DNA of 64,000 bases from Bacillaceae bacterium IKA-2 (lineage in GTDB: Bacteria; Bacillota; Bacilli; Bacillales; Anaerobacillaceae), in assembly GCA_031761875.1 (NCBI GenBank), contig CP134492.1:2356001-2420000 (forward strand), read 5' to 3'. Of the stretch, positions 38,641 through 46,551 are shown piece by piece. Under the pieces are notes generated by a model that worked only from the letters and a program-made list of their open reading frames with translations, was not told the DNA's origin and did no database searches. Each line of letters begins with the position of its first letter. Within the stretch, counting starts at the first letter, position 1. A program made the position numbers and the translations under genes.

Positions 38641-39912
38641 TTATCTTGCCCCCTTTAATAATCGTTTGATACGCTCCTTTAGTTCCTTTAGACTAAAAGG
38701 TTTTGTCATATAATCGTTCGCCCCTTTTTGAATTGCTAAAGCGATGTCAGTCTCAGAACCTTTACTTGTTAGCATGAAACAAAGATACCGCTTGCGGTCG
38801 TACTCTGTTCTTATTTTCCTTAAGATTTCAAGTCCGTCCATTTTAGGCATCACTCGATCAATAATTAATAGAAAGCGTTCATTTTGTCGATGCCATGGAT
38901 CATTAAAAAACTCTTCACCATCAGCAAAGCTTTTAATTTCAATGTCATATTCAGCTTCACCAATTTCTTCAAGCTGATGCTTTAAAAGCTCGCGGATCAA
39001 GCGATCATCGTCAATGATCGCAATTTTCAGTTTTTTAAAACCTAGTGTTACTTCCTTCATTGTCCTATCAATAATGATCCCCTTTTGCTCACTGTTTGAG
39101 AAAGGCATTAACAACAACAATTCCTCAGGAGATTGCGTTGCATTTACAATCTCAACAATCTTTGCTGAAAATGAAATAGCTTCATTACCAAAAAAATCTT
39201 TAAGTTGTTTACTTGTTAATTCATTATTTAAACGCTCCATTAATTTTCGAGCATCTTCATTTACCGTTTTTGGAAGAATTAAAACAAAATCTGTAGTGTC
39301 GTGATAGTGTCCTAGAAAATCTGCAGGACGAATACTATTTTTAATAAAAGAGACAAAAAGCTTCACAAGTTCCTGTTCCTTAATTGCACGATCTTGTCCC
39401 GTTTCTACCTTAAGATAAACTAAAGTTAACGGTTCGTGGGAGCGCTTCATGTCATTAACTTGACGCTGCAATTCTTCTTTTAAAGAATACAAGTTAAACG
39501 CGCCCGTTATTGAATCAATTAAAGTGCTTGAAAGAAAATAGTTTCGTTTCCTAATATGCTTTGTAACACTAGCTATTAAATCCAGTGAATTTATAGGATG
39601 ATAGAAAACTGCATCCGCTATAGACAAATAGCTTGTCCGATCTTGACCTTCAAAACGATTAACAATTGCAATGATCGGGATAAAATGTAGCTCACACCAC
39701 TGTTGGACTACTGTAAGTTCCTCTACTAGATCATTAGCTAATTGATCAACATTAACGATTATACAAGCAGGACGTGATGAAAGCAGTTGATCTACTATAT
39801 TTGTTTCACGATTAAAAAGAAGAAGGGAAAACTCGTTTATCAAATATTTTTTTAAAAATGTATTAAACTCTAAATTTTCGTTTATTACATAAAGGATAGT
39901 TTTCTTTTCCAT
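38641..39912 (-). CDS. Response regulator with pseudo-receiver, degenerate GGDEF and receiver domains
   Basis: Cytoplasmic protein of 423 residues, first gene of the operon. Residues 1-120 look like a receiver fold, but the phospho-acceptor position is Asn (IIVNVDQ). Residues 130-285 are a GGDEF-like domain (DSITGAFNLYSLKEE) in which the active loop reads YHDTTDF instead of GGDEF, so cyclase activity is not expected. Residues 298-423 are a complete receiver: IIDDDR, phospho-Asp in IIDRVMPKMDG, Thr in MLTS, Lys in TKPF. No DNA-binding domain. It probably acts by protein contact, perhaps as a c-di-GMP sensor. ATG behind AAGGAATGGGGA. Confidence 0.85.
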   Translation of the reverse strand: MEKKTILYVINENLEFNTFLKKYLINEFSLLLFNRETNIVDQLLSSRPACIIVNVDQLANDLVEELTVVQQWCELHFIPIIAIVNRFEGQDRTSYLSIADAVFYHPINSLDLIASVTKHIRKRNYFLSSTLIDSITGAFNLYSLKEELQRQVNDMKRSHEPLTLVYLKVETGQDRAIKEQELVKLFVSFIKNSIRPADFLGHYHDTTDFVLILPKTVNEDARKLMERLNNELTSKQLKDFFGNEAISFSAKIVEIVNATQSPEELLLLMPFSNSEQKGIIIDRTMKEVTLGFKKLKIAIIDDDRLIRELLKHQLEEIGEAEYDIEIKSFADGEEFFNDPWHRQNERFLLIIDRVMPKMDGLEILRKIRTEYDRKRYLCFMLTSKGSETDIALAIQKGANDYMTKPFSLKELKERIKRLLKGAR

Positions 39913-39997
39913 ATCATCTTCCCCATTCCTTTTAGCCTAATTTATTTAAGACAACAAAATAGAAAACATCTACAATTTTTGATATTTTATGGAATTA

Positions 39998-40015
39998 ACA
40001 CGGTTTACACGGTAT
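39998..40015. repeat. Direct repeat ACACGGTTT-ACACGGTAT upstream of the glycan operon
   Basis: Two adjacent nine-base units sharing ACACGGT lie 85-105 bases upstream of the regulator gene, inside a very AT-rich spacer. They could be an activator-binding site. The rest of 39913-40252 holds AT-rich runs (TTTTTA repeats at 40020-40042), a single TGTCGAA Spo0A-box-like heptamer at 40136-40142, and the terminator of the small gene at 40253. Confidence 0.35.
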
Positions 40016-40159
40016 TTATTTTATTTTTATTTTTATTTTACATTTATTCATAAATAAATCAATAGGACAATATATGTGTTTATTCAATCTTTTTGCTTAT
40101 ATTTAAACAAAATTCGCAACGTTAGTACAGTTTATTGTCGAACGCATTATACAACATAC

Positions 40160-40201
40160 AAAAAAACACCTAAATTCTTTATAATTAAAGAAATTAGGTG
40201 T
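40160..40201 (-). terminator. Terminator of the 57-residue protein gene
   Basis: Fifteen-base arms (AAAGAAATTAGGTGT with ACACCTAAATTCTTT, one mismatch). They are followed on the minus strand by seven T. Confidence 0.8.
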
Positions 40202-40252
40202 CTTTATGTGTGTATCTTCCTTTCAAATCCTAGCACGTCAATATCCAAATGA

Positions 40253-40426
40253 TCATCCTCCTACTTGTTGAAGCATCATTTCCATTTGCTCTGTTGTCAA
40301 AAAATTTACAAATTCTCCAAATGTTATCCTGCAATCAATATCGTGATTTTTACAGTTCGTTAAATAGTAATCCCATGCGAGACGATATTTTACAATTAAA
40401 TTTTGTGAGTATTCATATGCGCTCAA
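40253..40426 (-). CDS. Small unknown protein, 57 residues, TTG start
   Basis: Short gene with a GGGAGG ribosome site eight bases before a TTG start (40424-40426), a TGA stop and its own terminator. The product (MSAYEYSQNLIVKYRLAWDY, ending in EMMLQQVGG) is soluble, with two Cys (TNCKNHDIDC) and aromatic residues. I do not recognise the family. It lies between the glycan operon and the PrsA-like lipoprotein gene, on the same strand as both. Strong initiation and termination signals make it a real gene. Confidence 0.75.
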   Translation of the reverse strand: MSAYEYSQNLIVKYRLAWDYYLTNCKNHDIDCRITFGEFVNFLTTEQMEMMLQQVGG

Positions 40427-40520
40427 TGTTGGTCCCTCCCTAATGTCTTATAACAGTTTTTATTTATTAAACCTATTATATAACAGTTTTATTTTATCTG
40501 TCAATATCCATTTATCAATT

Positions 40521-40553
40521 ATTATCCTTTTATTATCCTTTTATTATCCTTTT
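40521..40553. repeat. Tandem repeat, 11 bp x 3
   Basis: ATTATCCTTTT is repeated three times without change, immediately before the T tract of the PrsA-like gene terminator. Probably slippage-derived. Confidence 0.8.
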
Positions 40554-40582
40554 AAAAAAACGCCTGCTTGTTGGGCAGACGC
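40553..40582 (-). terminator. Terminator of the PrsA-like lipoprotein gene
   Basis: On the minus strand GCGTCTGC pairs with GCAGGCGT (with G-U pairs) and is followed by seven T. Confidence 0.75.
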
Positions 40583-40596
40583 TTTGCTTTGTTTTA

Positions 40597-41349
40597 TTAA
40601 ATTAAAACCTTAATGTTTGCTTGCTCTTTTAATTCTTCAATCAACTTTACCTTTTCTTTTTCTTGTTTTTCAGAAATAACCGCTTTCTCTAACACTGGCT
40701 TAACTTCTTCATAGTTTAATTTTTCTTCACTCTGCTCACTATATTTTGCGAACATGGCTTCAAGATCTTCTTCGGTTACATCTATTTCTGCAATGTTTTC
40801 AAGAAAGTACTTGTCTAACCTTATATTTTCTTCAATTCTTTCTACTAGTATTTCATGTGTTAAACCATTAGCTTGTAATGCTTCATTATACTGTTCTTCT
40901 GTTTCAAAATCTGCCTTAATTAAGGTGATTTGTTCATCAATTTCATCTTCTGTTACAGAATAGCTTGCAGCTGCTTGATTGACTAGCTTCTGACTAATTA
41001 AGCTGTTTAGGACACTTTCTTGAAGCATATCTAACATGTCATCACCTTGCTCGCTCATATTCATTCCTTGTTGTTCAAACATAACTAGTTGATTTTGAAC
41101 TAAAACATCAAGCTCTGTTAATGTAATTACTTCATCATTAACAATCGCCGCTGCATCTTCTGTGTTTTTTTCATCATTAACAATCGCCGCTGCGTCTTCT
41201 GTATTTTTTTCATCATTAACATTCGCCGCTGCGTCTTCTGTATTTTTTTCATCCTCAATATTAGTGTCATTTTCATCATTACTTCCACAACCTACAATTG
41301 CAACAGCTAATAGTACTAACGCCAAAAATAATAGCGATTTTTTAAACAT
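40597..41349 (-). CDS. SurA/PrsA-like lipoprotein with internal repeats
   Basis: Exported lipoprotein of 250 residues. A signal peptide ends in a lipobox with C21 (VAIVGCGSN). Next is an acidic linker made of three 13-residue repeats (NDEKNTEDAAAIV type), then a SurA N-terminal-like chaperone domain (AIVNDEVITLTELDVLV and LISQKLVNQAAASY). No parvulin PPIase domain follows, so it would be a PrsA-like chaperone without the isomerase core. ATG at 41347-41349 chosen because GAGAGG lies nine bases upstream. Acts at the outer face of the membrane, probably in folding of exported proteins. Confidence 0.8.
   Translation of the reverse strand: MFKKSLLFLALVLLAVAIVGCGSNDENDTNIEDEKNTEDAAANVNDEKNTEDAAAIVNDEKNTEDAAAIVNDEVITLTELDVLVQNQLVMFEQQGMNMSEQGDDMLDMLQESVLNSLISQKLVNQAAASYSVTEDEIDEQITLIKADFETEEQYNEALQANGLTHEILVERIEENIRLDKYFLENIAEIDVTEEDLEAMFAKYSEQSEEKLNYEEVKPVLEKAVISEKQEKEKVKLIEELKEQANIKVLI
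41132..41248 (-). repeat. Tandem repeat, 39 bp x 3, inside the lipoprotein gene
   Basis: Three nearly identical in-frame units of 39 bases start at 41132, 41171 and 41210, encoding the 13-residue acidic linker repeats. A fourth, decayed copy follows. Copy number may vary between strains. Confidence 0.85.
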
Positions 41350-41502
41350 ATAAAACATCCTCTCTTTTTTTAAAAATATAGTGGGTACGGTTAGCAATTT
41401 TACTAGTTATAAAAGCGAATGTAAAGCGATATAGTAAAAGTTAATAAAAAGATAATATTTTACTTATTTTTTAGATGTTTTTATCTTAAATTATGTAGTT
41501 CA

Positions 41503-41529
41503 AAACATCTAAGCAAAGCTTAGATGTTT
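41503..41529. terminator. Hairpin after the DUF1540 gene
   Basis: Perfect 12-pair stem AAACATCTAAGC/GCTTAGATGTTT with a three-base loop. The T tract is short on the minus strand and longer on the plus strand. Confidence 0.55.
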
Positions 41530-41544
41530 AGTTGTTTTTTTGTT

Positions 41545-41700
41545 TTATCCCTCTACTTCAAACGTGTTACAGTCTGTTTCTTTTTGGTTATTAGCTTGTT
41601 TACCCGTATGACTAACAACGTAAATAGCGTCTGCATCGCATTGGTTACCTTGCGCCCAATACTTACAGTTATTCACCTCACACAATACATCTTGAGCCAT
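41545..41700 (-). CDS. DUF1540 domain protein, 51 residues
   Basis: Small Cys-rich protein. The pattern CEVNNCKYWAQGNQCDADAIYV with a later DCNTF is the DUF1540 motif, found in one or two copies in small Firmicutes proteins and thought to bind metal through its four Cys. Length and start fit: AGGAGG lies 9 bases before the ATG at 41698-41700. Role unknown. It is divergent from the MFS transporter gene. Confidence 0.85.
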   Translation of the reverse strand: MAQDVLCEVNNCKYWAQGNQCDADAIYVVSHTGKQANNQKETDCNTFEVEG

Positions 41701-41861
41701 CGTTCCTCACCTCCTAGCAATATCGTTTGCCAATTAGTGAAAAAAATACTTTGTCGAGTTTTTAGACAAACAAGAAAACAAGTATTTCTCATATATTAAT
41801 GTATAATACTTAAGAAGCTTTGTAGGTAGTCTTATTGGATTAGTAAAGGTGGAAAAATAAA

Positions 41862-42992
41862 ATGATTTATTTTATATACATAATTATTATTATTGCTTTT
41901 TTGGACACGTTTTCTCAATTACCAATTATTGCGCCATTTGCCCAAGATCTTGGGGCAACCAGTCTTTTCATTGGTTTGATTATTGGGGTCTACTCATTAA
42001 CAAATATTTTTGGAAATCTCATTGCTGGGTTCTGGATCGATAAATTTGGCAGAAAAAAAATTATTATAATCGGGATGCTATTTGTAAGTGTTTGTTTATT
42101 CGCCTACACCTTTGTCACTACTCCGCAACAGTTGTTAGGCATTCGAATGCTTCACGGCATTGGAGGTGGCCTGCTTATCCCAGCAGCATTTGCACTTTTA
42201 GGTGACAATGCTGGTACTAAGAACCGCGGCAAAATAATGGCCTTTTCCGGGGCTTGTGTCGGGACATCAGCCATTATCGGCCCGGCGTTCGGAGCAATTA
42301 CAACTCAAGTATTAGGAATAAATTTTGTTTTTATGATTATTAGTGTTCTTTTTCTTATAACAACTTTGTTGATCTTTATTTTTTTGAAAGATAGCTTTAT
42401 ACCAAAGCAAACTGACATAGTTAAATTTGAATATAAACATTTTTCTAAGCTATTGCTGTTACCACCACTCATCAATGCCTATATTGGTGCTTTTTCGCTC
42501 ATGTTAACGTTAGGCATTTTAGCTTATATGCTCCCATTTAAAATGGAAGCAATTCAACAGAGTGCTATCTTTTCAGGAATGTTGTTAAGTACATTTGGAA
42601 TCGTTGCAATTTTGTTTTTCCTACTCCCCACAAACAAGCTGTTTGATAAAATAAGAAGAGAAAAGCTAATCCTAGCTGGAATGTTGCTTGTCGTCGTTGC
42701 ACTAATGATCCTTAGTTTATTTAATCAACTTATTATTTTATTTACAGCGATGATTTTTTACGGTGCTGGATTCGCTTGTATTTTTCCATCTGTTACAGCT
42801 CTAGTACTCGACCATGCCCGCAAAAATGAACGCGGAAAAGCTTTTGGCTTGTTTTATGCATTTTTTTCTTTAGGTGTCGTCTTTGGCTCTTTTTTCATAG
42901 GCAGCTTAAATACAGATCCTAACCAAGGCTTTTTCATTGGTGCATTGTTAATGAGTTTTCTTTCATTCATCATTTACCGAAGAATATCTTAA
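41862..42992 (+). CDS. MFS transporter
   Basis: Major facilitator permease of 376 residues with about 11-12 membrane helices. The family loop 2-3 motif appears as AGFWIDKFGRKKIIIIG near residue 55. Helix 4/5 reads MLHGIGGGLLIPAAFALLGD, like drug/proton antiporters of DHA1 type. The substrate cannot be inferred. ATG behind AAAGGTGG. The first residues already enter a membrane helix, so the N-terminus is short. It is the only gene of its transcription unit. Confidence 0.87.
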   Translation: MIYFIYIIIIIAFLDTFSQLPIIAPFAQDLGATSLFIGLIIGVYSLTNIFGNLIAGFWIDKFGRKKIIIIGMLFVSVCLFAYTFVTTPQQLLGIRMLHGIGGGLLIPAAFALLGDNAGTKNRGKIMAFSGACVGTSAIIGPAFGAITTQVLGINFVFMIISVLFLITTLLIFIFLKDSFIPKQTDIVKFEYKHFSKLLLLPPLINAYIGAFSLMLTLGILAYMLPFKMEAIQQSAIFSGMLLSTFGIVAILFFLLPTNKLFDKIRREKLILAGMLLVVVALMILSLFNQLIILFTAMIFYGAGFACIFPSVTALVLDHARKNERGKAFGLFYAFFSLGVVFGSFFIGSLNTDPNQGFFIGALLMSFLSFIIYRRIS

Positions 42993-43130
42993 TCTCTACA
43001 TATTATATGAAGGAAGTCGTCGTCATTGGCTTGTTGGAGTTCTATCTTCATTTAATTTGCATAGCATAGTTATAGTTCTATTCTGCCTCTTAAACATTAA
43101 ATTTTACTTCTAAGAAGGAGGTAACGGTTT

Positions 43131-44492
43131 ATGAAAATGGATTTAATGAGTGAAAAATTACTATTATCGTCCATTGCTGCAAGTTTCGCCTTATCGACAC
43201 CGCTGTCAGTTCTCCCCCCCGTTAATAAACTGGTTATAAATGATCTTACAATAGCTGATAGTGAAAGTTCTAGTTACATTCATAATGGTTTTAATATTCG
43301 TACTTTCCGACAAAAAATTCTTGATTACCAACTAGTTGAATTAGAGGAAAAAAATCCGAATCTCATTAAAAATCATTCAAAAATCCGCACTTTTCAAAAG
43401 CTAAAAAAGATTCCTGTTAACGGTTCTAACGATCAAGAAACTGCAACTGCACTGTTTATTAACAGAGAAATTTCTGATATTGAAGTAGAAGACCATGTTT
43501 TCATTGATATTAATGAAGGTCAGCTTTACAGTTTTGGCGATAAAGGAACCGCAGTAAAAGAAATCCAAAGCTTCTTAATAGACGCGGGTTACTATCATTA
43601 TCGAAAAGACGGTATTTTTGGTCCAGTTACGAAAAATGCAGTTTTGAATTATCAAAAAGAAAACGGTTTATTAATTGATGGAATTGTTGGTCAACAAACA
43701 TACGAGCATCTAAAAGGAACTAGTATAAATGTTAAAACTGAATCAAAAAATGTCGATAATCTTACCACAAGTATACATTCGGTAAAAGTAGAACTTGATT
43801 CCACACCTGAAGCTAGTATCCCATCATCAATTCAAAAGATAGAAAAAAATGATCTCAATAAGGTAGATTTTTTACAAAATAGTGACCACGGTCAGGCGGT
43901 AAAAGATTTACAACGATTATTAAAAAATAAAGGCTATTACCCAAATGGTATTGATGGTGTTTTTGGCTCGATCACTGAAGCTGCAGTTCGTACCTATCAA
44001 ATTGAAAATAATTTATCTGCAGACGGAATTGCTGGCTCTGTAACGATCACACATATAAAAAATACTCCTAGTAAGCCTTTAACATCAAGATCTACGTATC
44101 CACCTGTTGTTACAGAAAAAACTGCGGTCACTATTACTGCGGATGGAATTATTAATTTTGGGCGGAAATTAATCGGCACTCCGTATATTTGGGGAGGGAC
44201 AACGTCAATCGGGTTTGATTGTAGCGGATTTCTGATGTATGTCTTTAAAAAAAATGGAGTAAGTCTCCCAAGAACGGTTTCTGAAATTTGGAGTTTTGGC
44301 AAAGGAGTTCAGGAACCTAAACCAGGTGATCTAGTCTTCTTTGAAACATATAAAAAAGGGCCATCACACGCCGGCATTTACTTAGGTAACCAGAAATTTC
44401 TTCACGCTGGTTCGTCAACAGGGGTTACCATTAGTGACCTAACCAACAATTATTGGAGTTCAAGATACTTAGGAGCAAAACGGATTAATTAA
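43131..44492 (+). CDS. Secreted NlpC/P60 D,L-endopeptidase with two PG-binding domains
   Basis: Cell-wall hydrolase of 453 residues. A signal-peptide-like N-terminus (LLLSSIAASFALSTPLSVL) is followed by a region partly resembling a peptidoglycan-binding repeat. Two PG_binding_1 domains are clear at about 140-200 (DKGTAVKEIQSFLIDAGYY) and 245-310 (DHGQAVKDLQRLLKNKGYY). The catalytic NlpC/P60 domain covers about 340-453 with Cys in FDCSGF and His in PSHAGIYLG. It should cut the D-Glu to diaminopimelate bond in stem peptides. ATG behind AAGGAGG. Resembles CwlS/LytE-type endopeptidases, but with PG-binding rather than LysM modules. Confidence 0.9.
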   Translation: MKMDLMSEKLLLSSIAASFALSTPLSVLPPVNKLVINDLTIADSESSSYIHNGFNIRTFRQKILDYQLVELEEKNPNLIKNHSKIRTFQKLKKIPVNGSNDQETATALFINREISDIEVEDHVFIDINEGQLYSFGDKGTAVKEIQSFLIDAGYYHYRKDGIFGPVTKNAVLNYQKENGLLIDGIVGQQTYEHLKGTSINVKTESKNVDNLTTSIHSVKVELDSTPEASIPSSIQKIEKNDLNKVDFLQNSDHGQAVKDLQRLLKNKGYYPNGIDGVFGSITEAAVRTYQIENNLSADGIAGSVTITHIKNTPSKPLTSRSTYPPVVTEKTAVTITADGIINFGRKLIGTPYIWGGTTSIGFDCSGFLMYVFKKNGVSLPRTVSEIWSFGKGVQEPKPGDLVFFETYKKGPSHAGIYLGNQKFLHAGSSTGVTISDLTNNYWSSRYLGAKRIN

Positions 44493-44553
44493 AGAAAACT
44501 TAGCTTGATACCAAATTTCCCTAAAAGGATAAGTGAACAAATTTAGCCAATGT

Positions 44554-44600
44554 AGTGCAAGCACTTGTCATCAAAGTGCTTGCACTTTTCTTTTTTTAGT
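44554..44600. terminator. Bidirectional terminator
   Basis: Thirteen-pair perfect stem (AGTGCAAGCACTT with AAGTGCTTGCACT) followed on the plus strand by TTTCTTTTTTT. It lies between the convergent endopeptidase and HD-domain genes. Confidence 0.85.
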
Positions 44601-44611
44601 TATTGAATTAC

Positions 44612-45253
44612 TTAAACATCCCATTCTTCTTTAAATCGCTTTAAAAATTCTTCTATATATAGATGTCGTTCTTCTGCTAGTTTTTTTCCATATGCTGTAT
44701 TCATTAATTTATTTAATTTTAATAATTTTTCATAAAAATGATTAATTGCTGTACTTTTTTCGTTTCGATACTCTTTTTTTGAAATTTCATTTCGCACTGG
44801 GATAGTAGGATCATACATTAGTTGTCCTTTTGCTCCTGCAAAAGCAAATGTACGACCAATTCCAATCGCCCCAATAGCGTCCAAACGATCAGCATCTTGG
44901 ACAACCTTCGCTTCTAGTGAATCGATCAGACGATTATTACCTCCTTTAAATGACATCGTTTTAATAATAGCAATAATATGAACTGTTTCAGATTGACCAA
45001 CTTCATGTTCTGTGAGCCAGTTATCAATCTTGATAAGCTCTTTATTCTCATCTCCAAAAAGTTTTTCGTCAGCCAAATCATGAAGAAGTGCTGTCATCTC
45101 ACAAATAAATAAATCGGCCCCTTCCTTTGCTGCAATTTTTTTTGCCAAAGTTCGAACGCGGTGGATATGCCACCAATCATGCCCACTATTTTCATCGGCT
45201 AATATTGAGCGGACATGCTGCTCAGCAGCTATTAACACTTTTGCTTTATTCAT
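44612..45253 (-). CDS. HD-domain phosphohydrolase (YpgQ/YedJ-like)
   Basis: Metal-dependent phosphohydrolase of 213 residues. The HD signature is complete: His in HDWWHIHRV, the HD pair in ALLHDLADEK and a later Asp in VVQDADRLDAIGAIG. This layout matches YpgQ/YedJ, for which nucleotide triphosphate pyrophosphohydrolase activity has been reported for the B. subtilis protein. The N-terminus is set at ATG 45251-45253, five bases after GAGGTG, rather than the upstream in-frame GTG. Single-gene unit, divergent from the oxidoreductase operon. Confidence 0.86.
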   Translation of the reverse strand: MNKAKVLIAAEQHVRSILADENSGHDWWHIHRVRTLAKKIAAKEGADLFICEMTALLHDLADEKLFGDENKELIKIDNWLTEHEVGQSETVHIIAIIKTMSFKGGNNRLIDSLEAKVVQDADRLDAIGAIGIGRTFAFAGAKGQLMYDPTIPVRNEISKKEYRNEKSTAINHFYEKLLKLNKLMNTAYGKKLAEERHLYIEEFLKRFKEEWDV

Positions 45254-45446
45254 TACCACACCTCATTTTCGTAAATTTATAAAAATATATTTTTTCGAGT
45301 ATTAATAACCCTTCAAAATATCTGTTATATAACAAAAATATCTCTGTACCAGGTTAATAAAGATCTTAAAACCCACTATTATAAAGCGTTTTTCTATTGT
45401 ATAAATTAGTGTATTAGTAAAATAAATATAATATTTCACTGAAAGT

Positions 45447-45496
45447 GTGACTTTTCGCACAACGTTTCATGCTCTTTTGTTTTATAATAAGCATTA
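45447..45496 (+). promoter_or_regulatory. Crp/Fnr-type class II promoter of the oxidoreductase operon
   Basis: TGTGA-CTTTTC-GCACA at 45447-45462 matches nine of ten bases of the Crp/Fnr site TGTGA-N6-TCACA. Its centre (45454.5) lies 41.5 bp upstream of the start point (about 45496) predicted from a perfect TATAAT at 45484-45489. That is the geometry of an activator-dependent class II promoter, and no good -35 is needed. The 5' leader would be about 42 bases. Anaerobic activation by Fnr is inference. Confidence 0.65.
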
Positions 45497-45537
45497 GTGG
45501 GAGAAACGTCAATTTTTTAAAAGGGGGATTTATACAC

Positions 45538-46551
45538 ATGTCTATTTTACCAAAAAAGAATGAACTAGGTTTTTTTGAAATACGCCTTGAATCTATTGGG
45601 GGTCTAGGTGCTAACTTAGCAGGAAAAATGTTAGCTGAAGCAGGAGTGCTCGGTCTAGGGTTAAACGGATCAAACTTCTCTTCTTACGGATCTGAAAAAA
45701 AAGGTTCGCCGGTTAAAGCATTCGTTCGTTATTGTGAAGCAGATGTTGAAATTCGTGATCACAGTCCAATTGAGCAACCTCATATTATTGGTGTCTTTCA
45801 CGAGGCGCTTTATAAGACAATCGATGTTGTAAGCGGTTTACCTGCAGACGGTACTGTTATGGTTAACAGTACGAGAGGTTTTGATGAAGTAAGAGCTGAT
45901 TTAAAACTTGATTATGGAACATTAGCGATTGTTGACGCATTAAAAATTGCAGTTGAAGAAAAAACAAAAGTAAACACTGCCATGCTTGGAGCATTATATA
46001 GAACCTTAGACTTTTTAGATCCAGACGAGATGCGAAAGGTTATCCGCAAAACATTTGAGAAGAAGTATCCTCATTTTGTTGAACCTAATATTCGCACCTT
46101 TGACCGCGGTTATAATGAAGTAACTTTCAAAACATTTGAACAACCTGAGAATGCACAAGGTAAGGAGTTTTCAAGACCTGAACCTTTGTTAGGATATTTA
46201 ACACAAGAAATAGGCGGTATTATAACCTCACAAGCCAATAGTATTACAAAAGATTTAAGTGGCTCGCGCGAAGGATTTTTACCTGCTTTTGAAGTAGAAA
46301 AATGTATTCACTGCGCTGCCTGTGATACAGTCTGCCCTGATTACTGTTTCGTTTGGGCTGAAGAAGAAGACAAGCGTGGCCGTAACCAAATGTTCCTAAA
46401 AGGCGTCGATTATCAATACTGTAAAGGTTGTCTAAAGTGCGTTGATGCCTGTCCAACCGAAGCATTAGCTGATATGGCTGAAATGGTTGGCTACGCTGAA
46501 GCTCAACGTGTTGCACAAAAATTCCCGTATATTGCAGGAGGTAAAGCATAA
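45538..46551 (+). CDS. 2-oxoacid:ferredoxin oxidoreductase, fused gamma-delta subunit
   Basis: Protein of 337 residues joining two subunits that are separate in many archaeal-type pyruvate oxidoreductases. Residues 1 to about 195 are the gamma domain (ESIGGLGANLAGKMLAEAG, NSTRGFDEV). Residues about 250-337 are a delta ferredoxin domain with two [4Fe-4S] motifs, CIHCAACDTVCPDYC and CKGCLKCVDACP. It passes electrons from the thiamine-bound intermediate to ferredoxin. I chose ATG 45538 because AAGGGGG lies upstream and MSILPKKNELG is a normal start. Its TAA overlaps the next ATG by one base (TAATG). Confidence 0.88.
   Translation: MSILPKKNELGFFEIRLESIGGLGANLAGKMLAEAGVLGLGLNGSNFSSYGSEKKGSPVKAFVRYCEADVEIRDHSPIEQPHIIGVFHEALYKTIDVVSGLPADGTVMVNSTRGFDEVRADLKLDYGTLAIVDALKIAVEEKTKVNTAMLGALYRTLDFLDPDEMRKVIRKTFEKKYPHFVEPNIRTFDRGYNEVTFKTFEQPENAQGKEFSRPEPLLGYLTQEIGGIITSQANSITKDLSGSREGFLPAFEVEKCIHCAACDTVCPDYCFVWAEEEDKRGRNQMFLKGVDYQYCKGCLKCVDACPTEALADMAEMVGYAEAQRVAQKFPYIAGGKA

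Noticed and set aside
41132-41248. CRISPR-like evenly spaced repeat
   Set aside because: The 39-bp units are contiguous without spacers and encode an in-frame protein repeat; no cas genes are present.
46244-46549. Minus-strand frame of 101 codons inside the gamma-delta gene
   Set aside because: It lies within a strongly supported coding region with ferredoxin motifs and lacks a ribosome site.
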